Shown: positions 42,358-53,929 of the stretch, piece by piece
How positions within the stretch are numbered: the first letter of the stretch is position 1
Layout of the letters: each line of letters begins with the position of its first letter
Source: Anagrus nilaparvatae
Taxonomy: Eukaryota > Arthropoda > Insecta > Hymenoptera > Mymaridae
Assembly (NCBI GenBank): GCA_022575985.1
Contig: JAKSXM010000267.1
Location: forward strand, 47,830-111,829
Direction: 5' to 3'
Length of the DNA stretch: 64,000 bases
Notes under the pieces: generated by a model
Seen by the model: the letters and a program-made list of their open reading frames with translations, nothing else
Databases searched by the model: none
What the model was told of the DNA's origin: nothing
Translations under genes and position numbers: made by a program

Positions 42358-42861
42358 TACTTAATTTACTAAATTTAAAATTTTTATTTAATTGCACATT
42401 CTCAAAAAAATAAGAAACATTCAACCTTATATTCATTATAAACTTATGTCTCTTAATATATGTATGTTTAAATACAAGTGAATTGTTCACCTATATCACT
42501 TAGTTGGGGGGAAAAAAAATCCCGACTACGATTTAGTCTTTATCATGCTATTTCCTTGGTATATCTGAATTTATGCGTCTATCGATGGATTTTAAGGTTA
42601 TGTTAGCAATAAATATATCGAAAATTATACTAACATTTTTAAAAACATTTATGTGCGCATGCGCATTACTGCTTTATATATGATAGGTTGAGTTTATAAC
42701 ACTCTAATACCAACGATAACTTTACACAATCAGGCCCCAGTGCATAACTGTGTTATACACAGTTTCAATGTCTCAGGCAGGAAAGTATATTGTGTTCATA
42801 AAGATATCTAATGCATGTTGTTTTTTCCTATCACATGCAGGGATATATAGCATATCTCCAT
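42358..42861. other. Intergenic
   Basis: The stretch around 42715-42780 (ACTTTACACAATCAGGCCCC, TGTGTTATACACAGTTTCAA) shares words with 21836-21860 and 19665-19690 in reverse orientation, so ends of an unresolved MITE family are present. No coding frame. Confidence 0.45.
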
Positions 42862-43092
42862 TAGGCAGCTTCTACAATAAGCCACATACACAAATATACG
42901 CTGCATATACATCGGCAAATTGTGTGTATGGCCAACCTTCAGGTAACTGCGCCCTCTATTTTTCTACATTAATTATTGTAGACTTTTTACCTGCCGGTAA
43001 GGAAGATTTTAAAATTTGGTTGGCCATACATAAATATGCCGATGTATATGCAGCGCATATTTGTATATGTGGCTTATTGTAGAAGCTGCCTT
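42862..43092. mobile_element. 231-bp palindromic MITE
   Basis: TAGGCAGCTTCTACAATAAG at the left pairs with the complement of CTTATTGTAGAAGCTGCCTT at the right. The arms carry CCACATACACAAATATACGC and TATACATCGGC words and GGCCAACC/GGTTGGCC. Centre around TAATTATTGTAGAC. Confidence 0.75.
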
Positions 43093-43128
43093 ACATTCGT
43101 AATATTACTCCAATTAACTACATTTTTC

Positions 43129-44497
43129 CAGGGGCGTATCCAGAAATTGGTTTTGGAGGGGGCGATTTGAAATTTTTGGTCAGGCGCCCCAAAAATAGTC
43201 TTACGGCGCCCTAAAATTTTTTTCAAATTAGCCCAAAACTAACACATTCCACAATTGTTCATTTCTGGAGGATTTTTGTCCAAGTTTGCCCTTAATTTAG
43301 CCTTTATTCAATGGTGTATAGTATATGTATATTAGAGTGGACCTAAAATTGCAGTTTTAAAAAAAACTTGGCTTCCCGGGTTTTTTCGTGAAATTTTGGT
43401 CATAAAAAGTCCCCAGCTCCAAGGATTTTGCTTTTACTTTTCAAAAAAGCATGCCTTAGAGCACCTCAATTTTCCCATTTAAATAACATGGGAATTTTGA
43501 CTTTCCAGCTTTCTAATTTTTTACAGCGCTTGCAGAATGTTTTGAAAAGCTGGTATTCGATGAAAAGTACTATTTAAATATATAAAAAACGATACACAAC
43601 CTCAAGTAGCTAAAAAAAATATTTCTAAAGCGGCTTTACCGATAATAAACGTAAAAAAATGCTCCATTTAAATTACATGAAGCTATGCTATTTTAATGGG
43701 GATTTTTTTTTACATTTATTACCCATAAAAACGATTTAAAAATATTTTTTTGGCTACTTAAGGTTGGGTAACGTTTTTTATATATTTAAATAGTACTTTC
43801 CATCGATTAGCAGCTTTTCAAAACATTTTGCAAGCTTTGTAAAAAATTAGAAAGCTGAAAAGTAAAAATTCCCATATTATTTAAATGGGAAAATTGAGAT
43901 GCTTACAGGCACACTTTTTTTAAATAAATCCAAACAATATACTTCCAAGATTACGAAAAAAAAAATCTAACTTAAAAATCATAGCTGCGTCCTAAACTCA
44001 TAAATTTTTTTTTGAATGCTAAAAAAAATGTTTATATGATAAAGCAATTAAAATAATATTACTATTATGAACATGTATATTATATCCCTTTTCTGGTCAA
44101 TTTCAACTACAATTTTATTACTTCACAACATATCAAAATCTATTTCTGAGAACAAGCACATATAAATTTCACTATATTTCTTTAAACATCCGCCATATGA
44201 CAAATAAAATTTAAAAAAAAAATTTCAATTTCTATTTACTAGACATTAAATTTTTTTTGTGGGATCATAATATACCATCTAAAATAATTTTTTTTTTTTT
44301 TTTTTTTGTTAATCTTCCTAAATCTTGGACCCTGATTATAAAAAGATATCAAAGTTTTTTAATATTTAAAATATTTTTCATAATAAATTAAACGCAAGTA
44401 TCGCAAATACGAATTTTGCGCCCTTATATATTTGGCGCCCCAGGCCTTTGGAGGGGGCGATCGCCCCCTTCGCCCCCCCCCCCTGGCTACGCCCCTG
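43129..44497. mobile_element. CAGGGGCG-ended DNA element with nested MITE
   Basis: The left end CAGGGGCGTATCCAGAAATT and the right end, complement CAGGGGCGTAGCCAGGGGG, are terminal inverted repeats with G/C runs just inside. TTTTC lies on both flanks, a possible short target duplication. A truncated copy of the intron MITE (43332-43925) is nested inside, and GGCGCCCC words occur near both ends. CAGGGGCG-type ends are common in hAT-like non-autonomous elements; placement in that group is inference. Confidence 0.7.
43332..43925. mobile_element. Second copy of the intron MITE, truncated
   Basis: Starts TTAGAGTGGACCTAAAATT, as at 25606, and follows the same order (CCCGGGTTTTTTCGTGAA, CCCCAGCTCCAAGGATTTT, CATTTAAATAACATGGGAAT), with a different central loop and the right terminal repeat missing after GCTTACAGGCAC. 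Confidence 0.75.
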
Positions 44498-45404
44498 TTT
44501 TCATTAATAGTAATTATTCGTTGACCAATTACTCAATTACTTTGTGTAATGGTTAATGGACAAAAAATGATTAACCATTACCAATTGCCAAAACACCAAT
44601 GGTTAATGAACCATTACAAAAAGTAAGAAGACGTTACATTACCTATTATTTGCCTATTTTATTGAAAATACTAGTTTTCCAATTTATTTTAAGCAAAGTC
44701 AAAATTTATCTCAGTTTACTTAGGTGTTGTATTTTATATTTAATATTTAATTTTTATATTTTATATTTTATATTTAATTTTTTGGATAAATTATTAAGTT
44801 ATTATAATATAGATATTATAACTTATTTTTAAGTTATTGTTCTTATCGATTTAAATCCAATGTATGAAGGTGTAGAACAGATCCAATAATTAACATTTTT
44901 ATTAAAGCATAAAATTAATAAGCCGTGTTTCTATAAGATTTTTGCTTGGATTTTTGTTTTTATGATGCTATGATTTAAAGTCCAAAAAATTAAAGAATTA
45001 TCTGAATCGCATGTAAATTGGGGCTTTTTTTCGGACAAGGGTCGTATATGATTTTTCTTTCGTGTGGATTAACTCGAAAATGAGGACCCTACACTATGAA
45101 AAATATAGAGTAATGCCAAGCTATGCGAAGTTGACGCAACCTAAGCGCGAAGGTAAATACGGCGAAGCGAATATTTACTTGAATCAACTTGAACAGTGAC
45201 TTGACGGGAGATCCCGTGATTCAATTGAAAGCAAGCTTCTTTCAGCAAAATATTAGCTTGATACAAAAAATGTGATTGCGCTAATTTAAGCTAATTCGAA
45301 TTTGTTATATCCAAATATAACATTGAAATAAATTCAAGCTTATCTTAGACATAAAAAAAAATATAGTACAAGCCCGTAAATATAATATACTCCCTGATTT
45401 AAGG
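44498..45404. other. Intergenic; outer inverted repeat of the 45-kb element
   Basis: AT-rich. GGACCCTACACTATGAAAAA at 45082 pairs imperfectly with 47020-47037 (TTTTTATAGTGTAGAGTCC), and ACTTGAATCAACTTGA-type words occur on both sides of the foldback element, suggesting an older repeat around it. Confidence 0.4.
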
Positions 45405-46808
45405 AGTTATAACTCCCTGAAATTTCTGTCATCTCCTCGAATACCTTCGGGATGAAAATGGACCGTATGAGGGAAAACTGATATTCTGGAGACGAAATTT
45501 TAAATTTTTCATCCTAAACAATTTTCCAATTTTCCAATATGGCGGACCAAAAAACATGAAAATAGAAACTTTCTACATTACCTGGGGGTTTTTGGGGTCG
45601 AGAAAAACGTTTTTATAAATGAAAATTTTAATTTTTTTGCTTCAGCATATTTTCCAATTTTCCAAGATAGCGGACCAAAAAACATGAAAATAGAAACTTT
45701 CTACATTACCTGGGGATTTTCGGGGTCGAGAAAAACGTTTTTATACATAAAAATTTTAATTTTTTTGTCCCAGCATATTTTCCAAATTCTTCAAGATGGC
45801 GGACCAAAAAACATGTAAATAAAAACTTCATAAAAACGATTTTCTCAACCTCTAAACCCCTTGGCAATGAAAAGAGCTTATTCTAAAATGTTTTTTGGTC
45901 CGCAATATTGAAAAATTGGAAAATATGCTGGGGCAAAAAAATTTCAATTTTCATTCATAAAAACGTTTTTCTACACCTCGAAAACCCCCTGGCAATGTAA
46001 AAAGCTTATTCTGAAATGTTTTTTGGTCCGCCATATTGGAAAATTGGAAAATATGCTGGGGCAAAAAAATTAAAATTTTCATGTATAAAAACGTTTTTCT
46101 CGACCCCGAAAACCTCCAGGTAATGTAGAAAATTTTTATTTTCATGTTTTTTGGTCCGCCATCTTGGAAAATTTGAAAATATGCTGGGGCAAAAAAATTC
46201 CAATTTTCATTCATAAAAACGTTTTTCTCGACCTCGAAAACCCCCTGGCAATGTAAAAAGTTTATTCTGAAATGTTTTTTGGTCCGCCATATTGGAAAAT
46301 TAGAAAATATGCTGGGGCAAAAAAATTAAAATTTTCATTAATAGAAACGTTTTTGTCGACCTCGAAAACCCCCAGGTAATGTAGAAAGTTTCTATTTTCA
46401 TGTTTTTAGGTCAGCCATCTTGGAAAATTTGAAAATATGCTGGGGCAAAAAAATTCCAATTTTCATTCATAAAAACGTTTTTCTCGACCTCGAAAACCCC
46501 CTGGCAATGTAAAAAGTTTATTCTGAAATGTTTTTTGGTCCGCCATATTGGAAAATTAGAAAATATGCTGGGGCAAAAAAATTAAAATTTTCATTAATAG
46601 AAACGTTTTTGTCGACCTCGAAAACCCCCAGGTAATGTAGAAAGTTTCTATTTTCATGTTTTTAGGTCAGCCATCTTGGAAAATTGGAAAATTGTTTTGG
46701 ATGAAAAATTAAAAATTTTTCCTCCAGAATATCAGTTTTCCCTCGTACGGTCCATTTTGATCCCGTAGGTATTCGAGGAGATGATAGAAATTTCAGGGAG
46801 TTATAACT
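45405..46808. mobile_element. Foldback element of ~128-bp monomers
   Basis: AGTTATAACTCCCTGAAATT at the left and AATTTCAGGGAGTTATAACT at the right are exact complements, and the arms continue (TCATCTCCTCGAATACC, AAACTGATATTCTGGAG). The inside consists of tandem monomers with GTTTTTCTCGACCTCGAAAA, CCCCCTGGCAATGTA or CCCAGGTAATGTAGAA, GGTCCGCCATATTGG and ATATGCTGGGGCAAAA. Two alternating monomer types give a ~256-bp dimer period. The left part is in inverse orientation to the right. Frames at 45951-46214 are repeat by-products. Confidence 0.8.
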
Positions 46809-48125
46809 AATACGTGAGTCAAATATATAGTTACCGGATTCAGCCTAATATTAAGTTGACCTGAGTCTAAAAGACAGCTATTTTAACAAATATACGTCAG
46901 CTGAGTCAAGGTTGGGATGCATTGATTTAACCCCGTTAACTTGAATCAAGGGATTATTCACTTTCGGGGACTTAATGGGTACGAAGTTAATATTAACTTC
47001 TTAAAATTTTATTATTTTTTATAGTGTAGAGTCCGAAAATGCCTTAAACACCCTTAAAATACACAAAGCACCCTTTTTTACCGAAAACTTTTGTATTTAA
47101 TAGTGAAAAGCTTACATATTCTTTTTTTTCAGGTGGAAAAGATCATTTATAATTCATTTATGATAAAAAAATGAACTTCAAACGATGTTTTACAAATAAA
47201 CCCCTATTTTAGGGTCTAGCACTCTTTAGGGTATAAGCACATATAAGGAGAGTTCACTACCTTTTGAACACCAAATTACATGAAATGGTTACGGATGAGT
47301 GTATTATGTTGAAAAAACATGCCGACTACCCTCCGTTCATTCTAATAGGCCTTGTGGGCCTAGAAACACAAGGCTCAATGTTGTAAAATAAGTTTTTTTT
47401 GGAAATTTTCAATTTAACGCTAAAACCTCACACGATAACTAAAACACTACTGGTTGTTACCATTTTTTTAGTGTAAGTATCACCTTTTAAGCCCCATGAA
47501 CCCCAATTTTTTATATAAGAATAAATCTATTCGATACCTTGAGCTAACAATTTTTGGCGAGGTTCATCAGTACGTATACTATAATATATAGCCTTTTCGT
47601 AAATAACCATGTATATTTTGTAGTAAAAAAATTCACTAATTCTTTCACCACTATTTAATCAAATTTTCATTTTTGGCTAAAAATTGCCAATTTTTAAATT
47701 GCTGCAAAATTTTTAATTTCTGACGAAAATGGGTTTTATGGATTTTTAAAAATTTTCACAAGCTTTAAGTTTTTAAAATTTCTTTACTCTTAAAGGTAGA
47801 CTCTTTTCAATTATTTTTTAACGAGATATGATAATTTGATGTCACAGACCAATTTTATGATTTTTTAAAAAAGCTTACTTATCAACTTATCAGAAATTAT
47901 AAAAAATAAGAGCCAATCAAATCGGGGGCATTTTATTCCATGTTAGATTTGCTATCAGAAATAATAAAAAATTATAGCAAATTCAGGTGGGTGCATTTTT
48001 CGTATATTGAAATTTCTATTAAAAATACTAAGATCAGAAATAGCTATCAGAAAAAAATAAGAGCAAACCTAGTTGAAGGCATTTAAATTTAGTAAATTTA
48101 CGATTTTTCTCAAATACTACCAGAC
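46809..48125. other. Intergenic AT-rich DNA
   Basis: 46930-47015 shares a repeat with 2215-2300. At 47865-48060 a loose direct repeat (ATCAGAAAT, AAAAAATAAGAGCAAA words) occurs. No coding signal. Confidence 0.45.
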
Positions 48126-49443
48126 GAATTTTCGAAATATCTCTTATGATCTGCGCTGATCTTTTTAGATCTCCGGAGATCTGAAGTGATCGCAAATTTC
48201 AGGTGATTTCTTTAGTTCTCTGGAGATCTCCGGAAATCACTTTTGATCTCTGGAGATTACTGAAGATTAAAATAGATCTAAAGTGATCTCCAGAGATCAC
48301 TGAGGTAAAAAAAAAAAGTTAGAAAAATTTAGAAAGAATATTTAGAATCATTAAGCAAAGTTGTAAAACGATAAACTTGATTGTTTTACCTTATTTTTTG
48401 ACTTTATTTAAATTTAAAAAATGCTACTATTAGTTATTTTACTAAAACCTGATGCAAAAATCAAAAAGTGCAGCAATAACTTTACTAATTTTTACAATAA
48501 AAATAATTATTGGAATCGTCTCAATAAGAAATATAATTAGGTAAATGAATAAAAAAAATTAGTTATTTGATCATTAATAATTTTAATAAATATGCCTCAA
48601 AAATTTTTTACCAGACCTAAGTTTCCAAAAAATTTTTACTCGTCTTTTTATTATTATCTGTTTAGCAGATATTATAATTTAAAGTCAGAGTCCCATTTTT
48701 AGGGTTTTTTACAAAAAGTCAATTTTAATCATTATCTTTAAAATGGGATATCTTAGAAACTATTTAATGAAAAAAGACGAAAATTGGTATCCTTATGTAA
48801 AATTTTTCGATGAATCCGAATTTTCAATCAAAATTTTTTTTGAACTGCGCATGCGCGAGAAAATTTTTTTGCTTTGCCTTTTCTAGCTTATATACCTCAG
48901 CTGCAGACAGCTCAATTTTCGTCCTGTTGGTCTCAAATTTTAAGTTTTTTCATATTCTTTCAACATATAAAATCATTTTTTTGGGTAAATTTATTTTAAA
49001 AGCACTAAAATTGAAAAACAGCGACTATTAAAAAATTCTTTTTTCACAAATTTTAAATTTCCCGCCAAGTCACGTGACCAAAATAAAAATCTGACTTGAT
49101 TTTTGCTTCAGGTTTTAGTAAAATAACTAATAGTAGCATTTTTTAAATTTAAATAAAGTCAAAAAATAAGGTAAAACAATCAAGTTTATCGTTTTACAAC
49201 TTTGCTTAATGATTCTAAATATTTTTTCTAAATTTTTCTAACTTTTTTTTTTACCTCAGTGATCTCTGGAGATCACTTTAGATCTATTTTAATCTCCAGT
49301 AATCTCCAGAGATCAAAAGTGATTTCCGGAGATCTTCGGAGATCTCCAGAGAACTAAAGAAATCACCTGAAATTTGCGTTCACTTCAGATCTCCGGAGAT
49401 CTAAAAAGATCAGCGGAGATCCTAAGAGATATTTCGAAAATTC
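48126..49443. mobile_element. GATC-rich palindrome, 340-bp arms
   Basis: The left arm 48126-48464 and right arm 49096-49443 are near-perfect complements (GAATTTTCGAAATATCTCTT, TTAGATCTCCGGAGATCTGA, AAACGATAAACTTGATTG). Each arm holds about ten variants of GATCTCCGGAGATC and CTCTGGAGATC, short palindromes in their own right. The 630-bp centre is unique AT-rich DNA with a random-looking 73-codon frame. Confidence 0.8.
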
Positions 49444-49918
49444 TTCGGGAAATTTTTCAAAAATATACTATTTTTTTGTTAATTTAAGAGAATTACTTTA
49501 CAGTGCTTGAAAATTTCTTATCAATATGAATTCCAGTTACAATAGATAAATCGGAATTTCTTAAGCACGAAAAATTTACTATCATGATGATCAGAAAAAT
49601 ATTATTTGTTACTGGATAAATAATGAGAAAAAATTTTTACTTTTTTTTAAATTCAAATCTTTGAAATTGAGAAATAAATGATAATGATGGTCTAAGAACT
49701 AAAACTTCCATATAAAAAATTCAGGTACTACACCTAAAAAAAAAATGAATGGTGTTTTTTCATTTTCTAATGCAAAACATTTCGAGAGAAAAATTTTCAA
49801 CAAATAAAATTTCAGATACGAGAAATTAGATAAAACTGATTTTTCTAAAACTTGTTGTTCCATATCTTCACTCAGACTTTTCATTATTTATAATGAGTTA
49901 TTAGTTATAAAATCTTAC
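49444..49918. other. AT-rich DNA downstream of the candidate exon
   Basis: A minus-strand frame 49875-49699 opens with MKSLSEDMEQQVLEKSVLSN just below the candidate exon, but it would need an intron of only ~40 bases, so it is not joined to it. Confidence 0.35.
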
Positions 49919-50017
49919 CATCTTTTTCCACACTATTCTCTAGATCTGCTTTTGATAAAGTAACATCTAAATTATTATTAGATTCTTCAGAAACTGCGGA
50001 GGGCACTGCTTTCAGCT
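49919..50017 (-). CDS. Candidate exon, symmetric phase 1
   Basis: A 99-nt segment with a GATTTGCAG acceptor and a GTAAGA donor. After two bases it is open: LKAVPSAVSEESNNNLDVTL then SKADLENSVEKD, with one base left at the end. Acidic and helical. It is phase-compatible with the coiled-coil exon at 53204-53305 upstream on the same strand (the shared codon would be Glu). Both segments are symmetric phase-1 exons of similar size, so they may belong to one gene. No family recognised. Confidence 0.45.
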
Positions 50018-52386
50018 CTGCAAATCAATGATAAAATAATTTTTAAAAAAATATTGGTTTTTGATTACCAAAGTTATGATTTTTGAATTAATATTTTTTG
50101 CTATGTCAATTAAATATATAAATTAATATTAAATTAATTCTCAAATTAATTAAATCAAATTAACAAACTGAGTTAAAAATAAATTGTAAGGTTGTCAAAT
50201 AAATTAAATAAAGGAGAAAATATTTAATGTTCTATTTATTTCATTAATTCTTATCTTCATTGTAATATGGTTGAATTTGATAATAAGTTTTAACAGGAGT
50301 ACTACACTTTGAATCTGAAAATCGAGAGGAGAGGGATTCAATTGTGTCCAATGTAAGGGCAACGAATATATACACGGTCTTTGCATCTTTGAGTGCTGGA
50401 CGTAGTATTTTTGAACACAAATGACAAAAAAAAATGTGGATTGGAATTCTTATACACTAACACTATATATATATCGTAGTATAAGTGAAGGCGAAATGCG
50501 GAAATGTTTCATTGATACTAACCTATGAATTTAATTTTTTTTCATGTGACTTTGAAAATAGCACGTCCAGTATCCTCGCCAGTGCCCAAAGGCCGTGTAC
50601 ATATTATTCGTTGGTAAGGAGGTTGGTCAAATAGAATTTAAAATAATTTCGAATAACTACTTACAAGGGGAGTGTAAGAGTTGGATCTGCCAGATGATTG
50701 AGTCCACTTAGCAGAGAGTTTTTTTATGTAAAAAAAATATTCCCCAAAATCTAATTCTATTCGAAAATCTTTTTTAAACATGAGTTATAGATATTTCTTT
50801 ATAAATTTTTGAACAATTTTAGCGTTTATTAACATGGGTCATGTTCATTGGATGGGGTATTTGAAAAAGTCTGGCTCGGAAGGGTGGAGGTAAAAAAGTG
50901 ACGTTTTTAGGGGGGGGGGGGTTCAATCAAAAAAAGATCTGGACCTCTCGAATTTTTGAAATATTTTCCAGAAAAATGGCCTCAGAATGTTCGGGTGAAA
51001 AAAAATCTGTTGAAAAATTATTCTTCGATTTCTGTAAAAAAAGTTATGACTGTAAGTTATGACTTAAGTTATTACTTAACTTTAAGTTATGACTGTAACT
51101 TTATTAGGAGAGAAGGGGCAGCAATAATTGCATTAAAAAAATAAGATTTTTATTTTTAAGGCCGTTTTTAGACGTTTAATTAGTGCATTAAAAATTATTT
51201 TAAATTAATTAAATTTTAACTGCAGGTTCTATAACCCATTAACTTCACGGGAGCGTTAGAATTTTCAAAAAATATTAACCCGTCTTAAATGACAAATAAC
51301 GAAGTCGCTAGACGGAAAATAGGTAAAAATTTAAAATTAAATCAAAATTTAAATTTAAATTAGTTCCCTTTTTTAAAGAAACTTTTTTTTACTAATTTTT
51401 CAGTTCTACTTGCGCGTTAAGAATCCTAAATAAAAAAAAAAAACAGTCTATTAAAGCTATAGTGAAAAATACCTAAATATCCTATTTATTAATATTGAGA
51501 CTCATTGCTCCGAGTCCAGGAGGCTTTTGAGATTAAATTAAAGTTATGGGGAGTGTTTCTTGAACATAACAAAAACTTCTGCCAAATGGGATCCAGGACT
51601 AGCAGATTAAACTCATAAACTCTCTTTGCTAGAATAATCCGAATTTAGAGACTTAGAATAATTTAGATTTATAAACGAAAATGAAATCCTGATATCTAAA
51701 TTTAAAAACAATTATTTTAAAAAACGCTTAAAAATATAAATAAATACATGCAGTGAAAAAAGAAAGAATTTTAATCCGTGGAATACTTGAAAATTATTAG
51801 CACAAAAAATCATGAAAGTAAAAAAAATTGCTTCCAGCGGTAACTGTGACCCTGGAAGCAGTCTAACCGGTTTGTGCATGCACAATTAAGTTAACTTAAA
51901 TACAAGGAGCACGTTTACTTCAGCTAAGTAATAACTGCTCGCTTCGCTTCTTTTTCGGTAAAATAGTTAATCTATAAAAATATTTTTGGTGTTTTAGTTG
52001 CGCAGTACAAAAAACAGAATAGTTAATCGGCTGGTAACCAGCTAACTGTAATAAAAGATGATTTCCTATGCTTCAAAAGTAAACACCACAAGATCAGGTG
52101 TAATTTTTGAATCCACAGAAATAGGTAAAACACGAAAATAAATATTTACAGGAAGTTATTTTCCGGTAATTTCAAAGTAAAATATCCCGAAAACTTTGTT
52201 TGAGTTTGTGGTCCAAATTATGTTATCAGCAGGATATTTTTATTCTGCCCATGAGGCCGTAAAGCGTTTTTGGATATCAGATAAAATAAATTCAAGAGAT
52301 TTTTTTAAGATACAACATTATGAGCATACCCGATAATAATTACTTGATAGAATACCTTAACTCTTCGACATGACCACGCATTGTAT
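50018..52386. other. Intergenic or intronic DNA
   Basis: Would be intron if the exons at 53.3 kb and 49.9 kb belong together. An imperfect inverted repeat (CAACGAATATATACACGG at 50361 against CCGTGTACATATTATTCG at 50593; GCTGGACGT with ACGTCCAGT) suggests an old MITE. TAAGTTATGACT repeats lie at 51040-51090. A poly-G run lies at 50908-50920. Confidence 0.4.
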
Positions 52387-52452
52387 CTTTTATTATAGTT
52401 TAATCTAATAATCAAAATCAAGTAAATGATTCAAGGTTGGTTCCATACAGAG

Positions 52453-52576
52453 CCCCGATCAAAACAGTAGGTGGCTTGCCACCTTTATGTCACGCGGCCC
52501 GTTGATTTCCCACCTTCGGGCCACCACCGAGCCATGTCACAAAAGAGGGCGCGCCACCATTCTGTTTTGATCGGGG
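52453..52576. mobile_element. 124-bp GC-rich MITE with empty-site proof
   Basis: CCCCGATCAAAACAG and CTGTTTTGATCGGGG are exact terminal complements; pairing extends imperfectly inward (GGTGGC words, TGTCACGCGGCCC against GGGCC and GTGACA). Copy 1 of the segment at 16613-16621 reads CAGAGCGCTTT without it, so the element entered after duplication or was lost from copy 1. It either made no target duplication or a 2-bp GC one, depending on where its end is set. Confidence 0.8.
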
Positions 52577-53203
52577 CGCTTTCAATTCACAGTTCTAAAT
52601 CTGTAGTTATATATTTACAGGTTTGAGATAACTTCGAAGTTAACCGCTACGTCTGGAATCAGCCTAATAATCCTCGAAATCACAACAAAGACAAAAATAT
52701 ACCAGTTACAAAATCAATGTTACCAGTAATTTTCCAGAAATATATCGAAATTGTCTAAAATGTATGTTTATCATTCTGCATCGTTCTGGATAGCTCTGAA
52801 TAGCTTTGATACCGCAAAAAAAAATTATTTTTTGAAAATTAGATATCATAACATATTTTCAAGATAATAAATCAAAATGGATATAGAATGTCGAATTAGA
52901 GTGAAAACTATCCTCAAAAAACATTAACCAGACATATTTGACCACCCAACCTCGATTTTCAGATTCACTAAGTACAACTGCTTAAAAAAATGTCCCATTT
53001 CAACAGCAGATTTCTCCAACGGAAAAAGCAAACACTCAGGATTATAATATACTTGTAAATGTACAAAATCAACGAAAAATTGTATTAAAAAACGCTAAGC
53101 ATTAAGAGCTTTGATGCACCATCCAAATGATCAAAAAACTAAAAAGATTTTCATTGTAGTTGAATTTGTTTTAAGATTGTAAAATATTACGCTAAAGACG
53201 TAC

Positions 53204-53305
53204 CTTTTTGTAATTTTTCTTTTTCATTTTTTAATGTTGTATTTTCCTCTGTTAGCATAACTATTTCTTCTCTGAAGCTGTCAAGTTGTTCTTTATAAAT
53301 TGTAG
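53204..53305 (-). CDS. Coiled-coil exon, copy 2 (diverged)
   Basis: Same 102-nt length, AATTACAG acceptor and GTACGT donor as 17238-17339. It reads TIYKEQLDSFREEIVMLTEE and then NTTLKNEKEKLQK. Relative to copy 1 there are 12 base changes, one of them silent (GTA/GTT), giving 9 residue changes; heptad hydrophobics are kept. The intron bases on each side are nearly unchanged. Phase 1 at both ends lets it join the candidate exon at 49919-50017. Confidence 0.55.
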
Positions 53306-53929
53306 CTGTAATTATATTAATTAAAAATTTAAAACAAAATTAACTGAATATGTAAATATATTTATTTATTTATTTATTTATTTATTTCAACCAGAAAATG
53401 AGTAAAATACAATCTTCCCAAAAGAGATTATTAAAAGTCTGTGCTTGCGAACTGGCAGGACATTATTAAGTAAAATAATTGAAATATAATATTTACAAAT
53501 ATATATAAATAGATTTCTATATTAAAGTAGGCAAAAAAAATTCACGTTGGGTAGTGCTTAAACGTCGAGTCCAAAACTGACCTGTGGCAAGTATTAACTA
53601 AATCAGATGACATATTGCCTTTGAACTTTTGATTATAATAGCATTAAAGCATTCAGAACAAGAAATAGACGCAGATACCACTTATGGACTTTAGAGTTGT
53701 AAAGAAAATGGTAACAGATAATTCTGAATGACTTGGGCACCTGATCACATTACTTTGCGACCCAGAATTTGGTGATTTATTACTTTAAAAAGGCTCAAAA
53801 TACTTGAAAACATCTAAGTCCATTAAAGTTTGGAAGATTTCGGAACCAAACAACCCCAAGTGATCTGGACACCTGATCACATTACTTTATAAAACTGGTC
53901 GCAAAGGATTGGGAAAGTGAGTTTGTGTA

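Noticed and set aside
42750..43082. 110-codon plus-strand open frame
   Set aside because: Most of it lies in the palindromic MITE 42862-43092, where Tyr/Ala/Cys-rich readings arise on both arms.
49699..49884. Open frame starting MKSLSEDMEQQ as the next exon of the candidate gene
   Set aside because: It begins only ~35 bases after the donor at 49918, too short for an intron, and no good acceptor precedes it.
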